Assembly: GCF_000321225.1 (NCBI RefSeq)
Contig: NW_004451406.1
Location: 621,195-685,194, forward strand
Reading direction: 5' to 3'
Length of the DNA stretch: 64,000 nt
Source: Odobenus rosmarus divergens
Taxonomy: Eukaryota; Chordata; Mammalia; Carnivora; Odobenidae
In this document: positions 36,060-46,289 of the stretch, piece after piece
Numbering within the stretch: position 1 is the stretch's first letter
Layout: each line of letters begins with the position of its first letter
The notes under the pieces: generated by a model
Told to the model about the DNA's origin: nothing
The model's input: the letters and a program-made list of their open reading frames with translations, nothing else
Databases searched by the model: none
Translations under genes and position numbers: made by a program

Positions 36060-37400
36060 ATTGTTTTATTTTATAAGCCATATTGAGATATAATTTGCAT
36101 ACAATAAAATATGGACATCTAGGGAATACCTTTTGATGAGGTTCAACAAAATATATACAAATATGTAACTCCCACCACAGTCAAGATATTAGCTCAGAAG
36201 TTTTTTTTGTGTACCTTATCCCAATCATAACTATAAGCATTATAAATTAGATTTATATTTTCTAAAGATTCATACAAATAGAATGACACAATATTTGTTC
36301 TTTTTTTCTTTAGCTGCTTCTGCTCAGCAGAACTACTTTTGAGCTTTATCTATGTTATATACATCTGAAAAGTATTGCTTTTTATTGTTGAGTGGAAATT
36401 CCATTTGAGGAGTAGAATATATAAAATTTTGTTTCCATTCATTTGCACTGGGGCTCCAGTGAAGGAAGCTGGTATTAACTTTCATGTGCAAGTCTTCTGA
36501 GGACATATGTTTTGACTTTTGATAAATATATAGCAGTGTAATAGCCACATCATATGTTAAGTGTATGTTTAACTTCAAATAGACTGCCACACATTTTCCA
36601 AAGTGGCTATATAATTTTGCATTATAGCAAGCTATTTATGAGTTTCCATTGCCCCACATTCTGGCCACAGCATAGTATTATCATTCTCTCTTAATTTTTT
36701 GTCATTTTAACAGGGGTAAAGTACTATATCAGTATGGATTTACTATGTATTTTTAGATCACTAGTAATGTTGAACATCTTATTGGCTATTAGTATATCTT
36801 CTGTTACAAAGTATGAGTTCAAATATTTTATACATCTTAATTAGCTTATCTTCTTACAATGAGTTGTAGGACATCTTTGTATTGCAAATACAAGTGTTTC
36901 ATTAGATATCAACTACAAATATTTCCCCTGATCTGTGGCTTTACTTTTCATTTCAATGTAATTAAAAATGGAAACGTTTCAGTTTTGGTAAATTACACTT
37001 TGTTCATTTGTGTGTGTGTGTGTTCTATGTTTTTTGTGTCCTGTATAAGAAATCTTTGCCCATCTCAAGATCACAAATATTCTGTGTTTTCTTCCAGAAA
37101 TTTTATATTTTAAGAATACACTTTTTCATATATTTCATATATTTAAGTTAATTTTTCTGTATTGCATGATATAAAGAACAAGTCTCATTTTTCCAATCAA
37201 ATATTCAATTGTTCCAGCACATTTTGTTGAAAATATTATCTTTTCATTTTGAGTTACCTTGGAAGCTTTGTTACCAATAGGTTGATCATATAAGTGTAGG
37301 TCAATTTTAGGACCTTCTATTCTGTTCCATTGATCTTTATGTCTTTCACCTGGCTAATACTACATTAGGATAATTGCTGTGGTTTTGTATCTAAAAATAA
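36060..37400 (-). mobile_element. Old L1 fragment (antisense)
   Basis: Antisense L1 3' UTR into ORF2: CATATTGAGATATAATTTGC, AGACTGCCACACATTTTCCA, AGGTCAATTTTAGGACCTTC, TGTTCCATTGATCTTTATG. A short (TG)n run lies at 37007-37022. The frames 36333-36590 and 36859-37113 fall in it. Confidence 0.85.
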
Positions 37401-37918
37401 ATTGCTACTCGCTACATGCAGTCTCATCACAAACACTAGATGATCTATAAACAAATATTTATATCCATCACAAACTGGCTACCTAATGAGATCTAAGAAA
37501 AGCAAGTTATTTTGTGCATAAAATGTTATTCCTGTATAGGTTTAAACAGAATTTTATAATAGTGGACTTACAGTAATGCTTGCATTAATAGTGTAATGAC
37601 AAAGACCAGTGCTGAATTTAGCAACTAGTGAAAATATGTAATTAGTCTTCTTGGCTTTACTAGAAGAGAAAAAGGGTTTTGCTTTTGTTTTTCTCAATTG
37701 CTCCTTCATTCAAAACCCTCAGCTTAGCTCCTGTTTTTAGATATGCACTATAGTCAATTAAAACACAATTTTATATTTTAAAATGTATGCATCAATTATT
37801 TCAACCCAAAGAAATATTTTTTATGTTTCATATTATCTACAATTGGTATAAATTTATATAACTGAAATTTTGCTTATTTTCAATATCTCATAAAGAAAAT
37901 GCAAAAAAATAAGTCCTC
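37401..37918. other. Unique AT-rich DNA
   Basis: Nothing recognised. Confidence 0.4.
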
Positions 37919-38095
37919 GGGTGCCTGGGTGGCTCAGATGGTTAAGCATCTGCCTTCGGCTCAGGTCATGCTCCCAGGGTCCTGGGATCAAGTCCTGCAT
38001 CAGGCTCCCTGCTCCTTGGGAGCCTGCTTCTCCCTCTGCCTCTCTCTCTCTATCTCTCATGAATAAATAAATAAATAAATAATCCTTAAAAAATA
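37919..38095 (+). repeat. Can-SINE (short, GAATAAATAAATAAA tail type)
   Basis: Head GGGTGCCTGGGTGGCTCAGA, body with CTCCTTGGGAGCCTGCTTCT, and CTCTCATGAATAAATAAATA tail. This subfamily differs from most other copies here. AAGTCCTC occurs on both sides (37911-37918 and 38101-38108). Confidence 0.95.
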
Positions 38096-38524
38096 ATAAA
38101 AAGTCCTCTTTTCTTTACTTGCCAGTAAAGGAGCAGGAGACTTTTTAAATTACAAGAGTACTAGAAAACCACAGTGACTATAATAGAATGTTAGCATTCA
38201 TATTCTGGAACGCAGGTGGTAATGTCTTCGAAAAAAGTATGTTCTGTTAGGTGTTTCCTCTTTTATTTTTTTTCTCTTATTTACCAACATTTATTTATTT
38301 TTTTTTAATTACAATCACACCTTTTAAATTCAAACAGGTGACCAAATGTGAAGCATTCAGAATAATCTGATTACAAGTCCGGTTAACTGAAAACAGACTT
38401 CTCCATAAAAAACATAGTTTTCTATGCATTCCTGTAAAATAGAGCTAGATCTACAAAGTAATCTATTCAACAGGTTGTAACTAGGGCAGTGTGACAAAAA
38501 GTAAAAGCAAATGGCTTAATTCTT

Positions 38525-39060
38525 ATGGATACATTAGATTTGATGCTGCTTCATAATCTGCTTACAAAAATGAAAAACCAGTATATTGTCTTGATTTGTA
38601 GGTTTTCTTCCCATGTCAGTAAAGTGAAGAGCTTTTCCTTGTTTTTCATACAAGCAAATCTCGTAGCATTAGCCTTTGCAAGGTTGTTCGTCAGTGACAT
38701 CTATAGCTCCATTATTCTTCTTCAACCTCCAGGATGCTGGGTAAGATTGTCAGGTTCCAACCAAGTATTCTCTCACGTGTTTTGGAATTTTCCTTTGCCA
38801 TCTCAACATCTCCAGGTAACAGTTCCATTACCACTGAGAGCCACTGCTCCCGCAGGGGACCAATATTTTGGAAAACTAAGCATTTTCACAGAACGGCAGT
38901 CGAAGGTTTTCAGTACCAGAACCCTGCGTTTCACTAATCTGGTTTGCACACAGCGCCACCTGGGCACAGTACCACTCAAATCTCAGACAAGTTCAGAGAC
39001 CGCCCATTTTCAAATAATCTTTTGATCTACCACCAAAGTAGGGCCTCCCAAGTCCAGACG
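38525..39060. other. Unidentified segment with retained CpGs and long open frame
   Basis: This stretch is less AT-rich than its surroundings and keeps about ten CpG sites between 38655 and 39062, where the rest of the unique sequence has few. It carries the longest plus-strand open frame in the window (38525-39025, 166 codons), and a second one at 38734-38937. The protein has no domain I recognise and its composition looks random. On the minus strand short blocks also read open, for instance NNGAIDVTDEQPCKG near 38680, again unidentified. It could be a young retrocopy, a noncoding-RNA exon, a conserved regulatory element or simple chance. I do not call it a gene. Confidence 0.3.
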
Positions 39061-39201
39061 TAAAAGCTTACCAAGATTTATTATTATAGGTAATTAGCTC
39101 CTTGTGATGACTACTGTGCTGCCTAGCCTATTCGTATTTACACCAGACAGGGTAAATAGATATAATCCTGATCATTTTCTTTCTTTTTTTTTTTTGTCTA
39201 T

Positions 39202-39264
39202 TCCTGAAATAGGAAGCAGGGATATTTTTTTTGTGTAATCCTGAAATAGGAAGCAGGGATATTT
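39202..39264 (+). repeat. 37-bp tandem duplication
   Basis: TCCTGAAATAGGAAGCAGGG and the following ATATTT occur at 39202 and again at 39239, an offset of 37 bases. Confidence 0.95.
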
Positions 39265-39937
39265 ACTGTCAAGTTAAACACTTCCTATGACCGTCTACAT
39301 ATTTGTAATTGGCTGTCGCAAAGTGACACAAGCCAGTTTTTCATTAGGTAAATGACAGGTTCTTTTGGTAAATATCAGGAGCTTTTGATGATTGGATGCA
39401 GGTGGGGTCTGAATGTACTTATCTCTGAGAATGCTGCTAGTAGGTTGTGCATCACAATGAAAGCAAGTGTATATTTTGCAATTCTGGCAAGAGAGCAGGG
39501 GAATACAGTTTTGCATTTTGTCTACAGTCCAAAGTGATCTCTCTCCCTTTCTTTGACCTAAAAATCACAGAGTAACACCTCAATTGATATGACAATATTT
39601 TTATATTAGGAACAACATGGTAGTTGAACTAAATGACATATTCTTATATAAAGTGAAGTCATCATAATGGACCAATCTGGTCTAGGCCCCAAATGCTGAA
39701 ATAATAGAATGTTTGGTTTCTGTTACATTATGACTCATTTAAATCACACCAATCAGATGCTACTTTTATCATTTCTCATGATAAATTTATCTAAGTCTGT
39801 AGTGTTAAAATAAATTTAAATCATATTGTTTACCCACACAGCTTAAAGTACTCATAATGAGGTATTAACAAATAAATCACCATCAGTAAAATATATCGTT
39901 GCCCTATTACCAAGTAGAAAAATACCAGTGGTAATCT
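39265..39937. other. Unique DNA
   Basis: No recognised element. Two overlapping opposite-strand frames at 39295-39537 are not supported as genes. Confidence 0.4.
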
Positions 39938-40047
39938 GGGGTGACCAGCTGGCTCAGTTGGTGGAGCATGCAACTCTTGATCTCAGGGTCATGAGTTTGT
40001 GCCCCACATTGGGTGTAGAGTTTACTTAAAAAAATTTTTTTTAAAGA
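39938..40047 (+). repeat. Short old Can-SINE without CT-rich tract
   Basis: GGGGTGACCAGCTGGCTCAG, then ATCTCAGGGTCATGAG, CCCCACATTGGGTGTAGAG, TTACTT and an A-rich end. It is only about 110 bases and lacks the CT-rich 3' region, as in a short subfamily. Confidence 0.85.
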
Positions 40048-40691
40048 AAAATATTAATGATATTTTTACATGAATTTTATCACTCAAAATATTTTTTCAA
40101 TAAAATTATTTACTGAACTGAAATGTATGGATTTTGGCATTCTGACTTATTTTCTTTCTCTGTGATTTTTCAAAAATTAAAGCAATTAGCTGTGACTTTT
40201 CTTTCTTGGAATGATTTATGTAGGTGTATTTTTGCTAAATTTTATTTATTTATTTATTTTTATTTTATTTAGATTTGGGAATTAAGATTTTGTAATTTAT
40301 ATTCACTTTGCCATCCTATCCTGGAAATTAGTGATGAACTCTGTTGGTTGCTAAACAGGAGTTATTTTCTTTGATACAAATCTTTGATATTTCTCTGGTA
40401 TAAATCTTGCTCATAAATTTAAAGAAATACTGCATTAGGAAAAATATTTTCTTTAAAATTAATATTTTTGTCATAAACCCATTTATATATAATCTTGTGA
40501 ATGCTTAAATACAATTAACTTCATGCTTTTTCAAGATTATATATACTGTTTTTTTTTCTTTTCTTTTTTTTTAATTCTCCAGTCTTGCTCTTTTAACCAT
40601 CATCAGGCTCTACCACCAAGTTAATACATGTATCAATTAGTATTCCATTTAAAAAAAAAAAAAAGAAGGGTAAAAAAAAAAAAAAGAAGAA
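40048..40691. other. AT-rich unique DNA with (TTTA)n and poly-A runs
   Basis: (TTTA)n near 40241-40262, T-rich run near 40549-40572, and two poly-A runs at 40650-40685. Confidence 0.5.
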
Positions 40692-40888
40692 GGGTGCCTG
40701 AGTGGCTGAGTTGGTTAAACATCTGACTCTTGATTTCAATTCAGGTCATGATTTCAGGGTTGTGGAATTGAGTCCCATATAGATAGGGCTCCATGGTCAG
40801 CAAGGAGTCTGCTGAAGATATTCTTTCTCCCTCTCCCTTTGTGTCTCCCCCCCTCAAATAAATAAATAACTCTTAAAAAAAAAAAAAG
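40692..40888 (+). repeat. Older Can-SINE
   Basis: GGGTGCCTGAGTGGCTGAGT head, diverged body, CT-rich tract, CAAATAAATAAATAAC and poly-A. It sits after two poly-A/GAAGGGT units, which may derive from the target site. Confidence 0.92.
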
Positions 40889-41545
40889 AACCACTGTGTG
40901 TGATATGCAAGCAGGGAATTATTGTAGGGATTGGGCTTCACGCAATTGTGGGAGCTGGTGAAGAAGCCCATGAATGACTATTGCCTCTTTATTTGGTGGT
41001 GAGCCTGAAGTCACCATAGGTCAGCAGCGTTGTCACTCAGGAAGGAAAACTGGATATGAAGTGATGGAGAGCAAGAAGAAAGTTGAAGCTGTAAGAAAAA
41101 CCTGGAAGACTTGATGACAACCTGGAGCCCATATCTGACCTCATCATATCCAAACTCATTAGTGTAGGCAATCATCTGGAAGAGCTGTCCTCCTTCACCA
41201 CAGAGCAGCATATGTACCTGGCTAAGGACTTGGAGGAGATAAGTTGGAGTATACCAAATGTTTGTAATCTTAAATGTGCTAGAAAGCGAATCAGCCTCTA
41301 CCCCATAATGTAATGTTGGCCATGTTCTTTGTTCCTGAGCAGTTACTCAGAGGAATCATCTCTCCTCTCTACTTTATGTTCCCTTGTACTTTTTCAGCCT
41401 TGAGAAGACAGAGGAGACTTTGTTGATCCACTCAGAAGCTCCTTTTGGAGGTCCTGAAGACCCGACATATTCACATGTGTCTGATTTTGGCTTTTCCCAT
41501 TGAGCTGTTGAGGGAAGTCTAAAATGCCAAGTTCTTTAAAGAATT
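40889..41545 (+). other. Unidentified, weakly gene-like stretch
   Basis: Two short blocks read like protein in plus frames: NLEPISDLIISKLISVGNHL and the following EELSSFTTEQHMYLAKDLEE (about 41117-41240), and EKTEETLLIHSEAPFGG then DPTYSHVSDFGF (about 41402-41500). Between them lies a pyrimidine-rich run ending TTTTTCAG just before the second block, which resembles a 3' splice site. I do not recognise the protein. It may be a decayed gene copy or chance. The opposite strand also has a 66-codon open frame (41011-41211). Confidence 0.3.
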
Positions 41546-41607
41546 TTTTATTTTTTGTCATTCATCACAATGATATTCTTATCCAAAAACTTGTACAGAC
41601 TACATAA

Positions 41608-41692
41608 GAAATGTTATAGATTGCATGTTTATGTCCCCCCAAAATTCATATGTTGAATCCTAACCTCCAATGTGATGGTATTAGGAGGTGGA
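41608..41692 (+). repeat. MaLR (MST-like) LTR 5' fragment
   Basis: TGTTATAGATTGCATGTTTA, CCCCCCAAAATTCATATGTT, GATGGTATTAGGAGGTGG: start of an MST/MLT1-type LTR, truncated after about 85 bases. Confidence 0.75.
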
Positions 41693-41740
41693 ATCCTGAT
41701 TTCTGTATTATTTCTACCCTGGCCTATCCTTTGCAAAATC

Positions 41741-41812
41741 CTAATTTGTTCCAGCTTTATTGAGGTATGATTGACAAATGAACGTTTTATATATTTAAGG
41801 TGAAAAAAATGT
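41741..41812 (-). mobile_element. Old L1 3' terminal scrap (antisense)
   Basis: TTCCAGCTTTATTGAGGTAT followed by GATTGACAAATGAACG and TATATATTTAAGGTG is the antisense L1M 3' terminus. The following CT-rich stretch to ~42060 may be further LINE sequence. Confidence 0.65.
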
Positions 41813-43194
41813 CACACCTCTTTCTCTCTCTCCTCTCTTTGGTTTTCCATTTCATGGAGGTTGATGCACTTGAAGCTGTTCACAGGTCTCTGAGTCTCTG
41901 TTCCCCCTTCTATTTTTCTCCAAAGCTTGGAACTGCCTCAGGCAGTAAGCTGGGGGAAATGGGAGATTCACCTCTTTTGTTCCCTTTCCCTTCAGAATTC
42001 ACTACCTGTTGCCCAGTGATGGAAAACTATCATTTCATCTTTTCACATATATTGTCCTATTTTCTATAAAATGGAAAGTGGATAGTGAAATGATAGTTCT
42101 TATAGCAGTTAATAATACTTAGGCTCATTTTTTATTATGTGATATTCTCTATTTATATCCCTGTTTCTACATTCCAAAACAAGGTAACTATATTATTTCA
42201 CTATGAATAAAAAAGTATATGTTAGGTCTCTAGAAATAAGAAAAAAAAACCCTGCATTTAAAACAAATACATGATGTAACATTCATAGAAATAAGGATTT
42301 CATATGTAATTTAAGTGAATTTTTAACTTTCTTCCTTACAGAAAATTAAGGGTATAAATATTATATAAAGGCAAAATTGGCATCTGTGAAATAGGCTGAT
42401 TCAAATTTCACTTCAGTACTTCAAATAAAAAACACGTAAAGAATAACTGGTGCAGATAATATGTTTTTTCTAATGATTTGTGATCCTGTGGCTTCATTGA
42501 TTTTCCTACCATCTGATGTTAACCACTCACTAACATAACCCACCTACCATAATAATGTTGGTAATAATTATATCCTCCTGGCTTCTCTTGCAATGCTTTC
42601 ATATGGCTAGTATTTTATAGCTATTTCTTGCTGAGTTTTATCCAGGACTTTAAATTCCCCACTGCCTTTATTTAAAGTTACAGGAGCATATAAACAAAAA
42701 TATCACTTTCTTTGAAAATAGTTTTTGAGGCTAGTAGAAATTCCAAATCTCTCATTTTTTGGAAGAAAACTCAAGTTCAATATTATTAGCATAAATCTAA
42801 CAAAAGACTTGTTCATATTTTGAAGGACTTACATTGTGGGTAAAATATTACTATATAGAGCACAATAGAATGGCTTAAGATATTTGCACAACAATAAAAC
42901 AATTGCCCAATTTAAATCTAGTTTTGGTGATTCATATACTTACATTTTTCTTGAAGCAAATAAAATATTGTTTATAAGGACAAATCACAAAAGGCCATAA
43001 ATCCTTTTGAAGACATTGCTTTGGAAAAGGACAACCTACAGTAAAATTATATTGACGAACCAGAGAACTTTTTTCTTATGAGCTATTTGGTGATATTACT
43101 GGAAAATCAGCAAGACATATATAATAATTACACTTTCCCCTAAAATATTATATTTAAACAATAGCAATATTTAAGCATTCTATTTTTTTAACTG
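41813..43194. other. Unique AT-rich DNA
   Basis: No gene. Frame 41800-42069 is short and lacks a domain. Confidence 0.4.
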
Positions 43195-43480
43195 TTTCAA
43201 AACGTGAGACATAAGTCACATAAAGTTTACCTTTTTAAAGCATAGAGTTCTGTTTTTAATATAATCATAAAGTTGTGCATCATCACCACCATCTGAATTT
43301 AGAATAATCACCCCAAAGAGAAATCCCATGCCCCATTAGCAGTCACACTTCATGTTCCCCTCCCCCATTGCTGCTGGAAAATGACTAATCTTTTTATGGA
43401 TTTTCCTGTTTTGGTCATTTCATATAAGTGAAACCATACAATATGGTCTGTTGTGTCTGGATTCTTATTTCCAATCTGTT
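43195..43480 (-). mobile_element. Old L1 fragment (antisense 3' UTR)
   Basis: AAGTTGTGCATCATCACCAC, CACCCCAAAGAGAAATCCC, CATTAGCAGTCACACTTCAT, CATTTCATATAAGTGAAACC. Confidence 0.8.
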
Positions 43481-43532
43481 CCCATATCACAAAACTACCT
43501 CTAAAGTACTCCTCCAATATATTCATGTGTCT

Positions 43533-43560
43533 CTACTACTACTACTACTACTACTACTAG
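43533..43560 (+). repeat. (CTA)n microsatellite
   Basis: Nine CTA units. Confidence 0.95.
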
Positions 43561-43717
43561 AAATCGATTTCAAGCCATCATAATTTCTTATATAATTTTA
43601 GCAAATTATATGTTTATATAGTGATGAGTATATGAACATATAATATTCATCTACTAGATTATTTTGTTTATTATCTTTGTATACAATCAGTCTATGACAC
43701 TTCTCAGTAAGCTCAGT

Positions 43718-43760
43718 GAGAGAGAGAGAGGGAAGGAGAGAAAGAGGTGGAGAAATGGGG
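43718..43760 (+). repeat. GA-rich low-complexity tract
   Basis: GAGAGAGAGAGAGGGAAGGA and similar purine-only sequence. Confidence 0.8.
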
Positions 43761-44086
43761 AGAAAATGAATGCTTGTTTTTTTATTGCACCTTCATCATG
43801 AGTTACATTGATCTACTCATCAGAGGTGATTTAAACATGTTTTGAACATATATTTATGAGTGAATGAATGAATGGTTGCGGGCATGACTGGAGGGATATA
43901 TCTAGGCTTACTATCTTGTAGTCTGTTACTACAGTGATTTTTTTCAATACCATTGACTATATTCCATATGCATAAGTGATTTTTCTGAAAATAAATCTAG
44001 CCATGTCACTCTCACGCTTAGTATCTTTTTACTCCATGGCCTTATGTAGAAGTCCATATGATATGGGATCTAAGAACATCTATTGT

Positions 44087-44281
44087 GGGGCGCCTGGGTG
44101 GCTCAGTTGGTTAAGCGACTGCCTTCGGCTCAGGTCATGATCCTGGAGTCCCAGGATCGAGTCCCGCATCGGGCTCCCTGCTCAGCGGGGAGTCTGCATC
44201 TCCCTCTGACCCTCCCCCCTCTCATGTGCTCTCTCTCTCATTCTCGCTCTCTCAAATAAATAAAATCTTAAAAAAAAAAAA
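44087..44281 (+). repeat. Can-SINE, CpG-rich, 15-bp TSD
   Basis: GGGGCGCCTGGGTGGCTCAG head, CCTGGAGTCCCAGGATCGAG and CTCATTCTCGCTCTCTC body, AAATAAATAAAATC and poly-A. TSD AAGAACATCTATTGT (44072-44086) and AAGAACATCTGTTGT (44282-44296). It retains many CpGs, so it is among the youngest copies here. Confidence 0.97.
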
Positions 44282-44296
44282 AAGAACATCTGTTGT

Positions 44297-44975
44297 GTCA
44301 GTTTTCAGCAGTTTGCCACATATCCAGTATTTAGCTTACACTCAGTCCTTTCATTTTTTTGGTCCTTCTCTGAAAACACCATTTTATTGATCTCCATGTC
44401 TTTATGTAGAATACTCCTAGAGCACTTTAGACATTCGTTTCCTGAAGGATGTTGAACATACTGCTTACTTCTATCACAGTGTGAGGATACTGAGTTCTGT
44501 TATTTTGGGGCCTCTGCTTCGCTTTGGGTGAAACTTTCCAGATAAGGATAGAAGCTTGGCATCCCCAGGGTCTTTTAGACTCCTCTGCATTCAGCAGACA
44601 AATAATATATACCATTGAATTTTAAAAAAAAATAATGAGCCAGAACACGCACACAAAAATGTGCTGGTGCATTCTGGCACTTGCACAACGTTTAATTTGG
44701 GCTACACATCATTAAATTAAAGGTCTTTTTTTTTTTTCAGGTATCCAGGGAATTGAAATGTAGACTTAAAGTAAAATAGCTAAAAATGAGATGTGGGGAA
44801 GTTGGGAATTGATATTTCTACCTTGCTGTGTGTTGACAAATAAAAATTACAGGAATTTCCAAAAAAAGGTTGGGGAAAACATGGCTACAGAGTTTTCTAA
44901 GAAACTGGTACTTATTGCCTTCATATATTTTAATATGCATTGTAATACTGACAATTTTAGATACATATTCAAACA
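44297..44975. other. Unique DNA
   Basis: Nothing recognised. Confidence 0.4.
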
Positions 44976-45095
44976 TTAGCATCCCTGTTTTACAGTCAAG
45001 GAGATTGAAACTCTGAGATGTTAAATGATCGATTTCATACAGATAAAAGGAGAAAATGTCAGAGTTGCCAAATTCCACTAGACCCAGAATAATAG
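44976..45095 (+). repeat. MIR SINE
   Basis: GCATCCCTGTTTTACAGTCA, AGGAGATTGAAACTCTGAGA, then GTCAGAGTTGCC follow the MIR core and 3' part. The minus frame 44818-45183 (121 codons) overlaps it and is not supported. Confidence 0.75.
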
Positions 45096-45239
45096 AGCAG
45101 CCATGATCTTGAACTTTGATGGCCTCTTCAACACAAAGAAAAGTGAGATGTCTGGAGATTCTTAGACCAACAACTAAAAGCATTGCCTGGGAATAACTCT
45201 TGTTACTTCCATTAACAACTCATTGACTAGAATAAATCA

Positions 45240-45705
45240 CATGAACACATTTAGAAGCATATATGTTTGTAATTGTTATGTTCTCCTGAAGATTTGACTC
45301 TTTTAGCATGATAAGATCTCCTTCATCCTCTCTAGTAACAATTTTTTTGTGAAGTTTATGTTACTAGTAAGATCTGATATTAATATAGCCATGCCAACCC
45401 TCTTTTGGGGACTGTTTGCATGGTGTATTTTTGTCCATCTTATTACTTATTACTTATTACATCTATGTGTCTTTGAATACAGAGTTTGTCTCTGGAAGGC
45501 AGCATAGTTGTATAATGGTTTTTTAATCATTCTGCCAGTCTCCAGCCTTTAATTGGAGTGTTTACTCCATTTACATTTGATTACTGAAAAGATTGTTTTA
45601 CATTATTTATTTGCTGTATATTGTCTACATGCTATATACCATTTTTGTTCTTCCATTCCTCCGTAACTACCTTCTTTCATGTTAAATACATGTTTTTTAG
45701 TATAT
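45240..45705 (-). mobile_element. Old L1/HAL1-lineage fragment (antisense), left part
   Basis: CTGATATTAATATAGCCATG, GTTTGCATGGTGTATTTTTG, CTGCCAGTCTCCAGCC, TTTACTCCATTTACATTTGA follow the antisense of an old L1 coding region. It appears to resume at about 46290 after the LTR. Confidence 0.75.
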
Positions 45706-46289
45706 CTGTGTGGGAACGAATTAACTTTACCCAAAGAAAGATCTGGCCTTTGCCCTATTCCTGAGACATAGTATCTAAGCCCTTGGAATGTCTTGCCTGA
45801 TGAGTTTCTTTGCTTGTATGGGATCTTTGAAACACAGCAGATAGTAACAGTGTGATTTATTGTATTTTGGGTCATGAAGTACAGCTTGATCTCTGGAAGA
45901 GCTGGAGGGTAAGATCAACCATGCATGTGGTCAGCCATATCTACATGATAAACCACCAATAAAAACTCTGGGCACCTAGACTCTGGTGATCTTCCCTGGT
46001 TGGCAAAGATCCATGTATATTGACACACATTGTTGCTGGGAGGAGTCAACACTCCACTGGGAGAGTACTACTGGAAGCTCCACATTTGTAACTGTCCTGG
46101 ACTTTGCCCAATGTGTCTCTTTCCTTGGCTAATTTTAATCTATATTATTTCACTGTACTAAACTTTAACAGTGAGTGTAACAGCATAAGTGTGTTCTGTG
46201 AGTCCTTCTAGTTTAATGATCAGCTCTGAGAGTAGTCTTATGGATCCCTGAATAATTTGCAATTGGTGTTAGAGTGAGGGTAGTCTTGT
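45706..46289 (+). repeat. LTR element inserted in the antisense LINE
   Basis: CCACCAATAAAAACTCTGGG, GATCTTCCCTGGTTGGCAAA, CATTGTTGCTGGGAGGAGTC, TGTAACTGTCCTGGACTTTG, GAGTCCTTCTAGTTTAATGA and ATTTGCAATTGGTGTTAGAG fit a mammalian ERV-L-class LTR. A TATAAA/AATAAA-like sites pair is visible in its AT-rich part. No internal genes are attached. The exact family and 3' end are uncertain. The minus frame 45603-45875 crosses its edge and is not a gene. Confidence 0.65.

Noticed and set aside
38525..39025. 166-codon plus-strand open frame as a gene
   Set aside because: No recognisable domain, no promoter or splice context, and an equally open alternative frame. Kept only as an unidentified segment.
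43533..43560. CRISPR-like or phase-spaced repeat
   Set aside because: Plain trinucleotide microsatellite. No direct repeats with unique spacers exist anywhere in the window.
44818..45183. 121-codon minus-strand frame as a gene
   Set aside because: It overlaps a MIR and has no known domain.
46260..46285. Retroviral primer binding site next to the LTR (TTGGTGTTAGAGTGAGGG)
   Set aside because: It resembles a Leu-tRNA-type site but may belong to the LTR itself; without clear internal sequence I do not annotate it.
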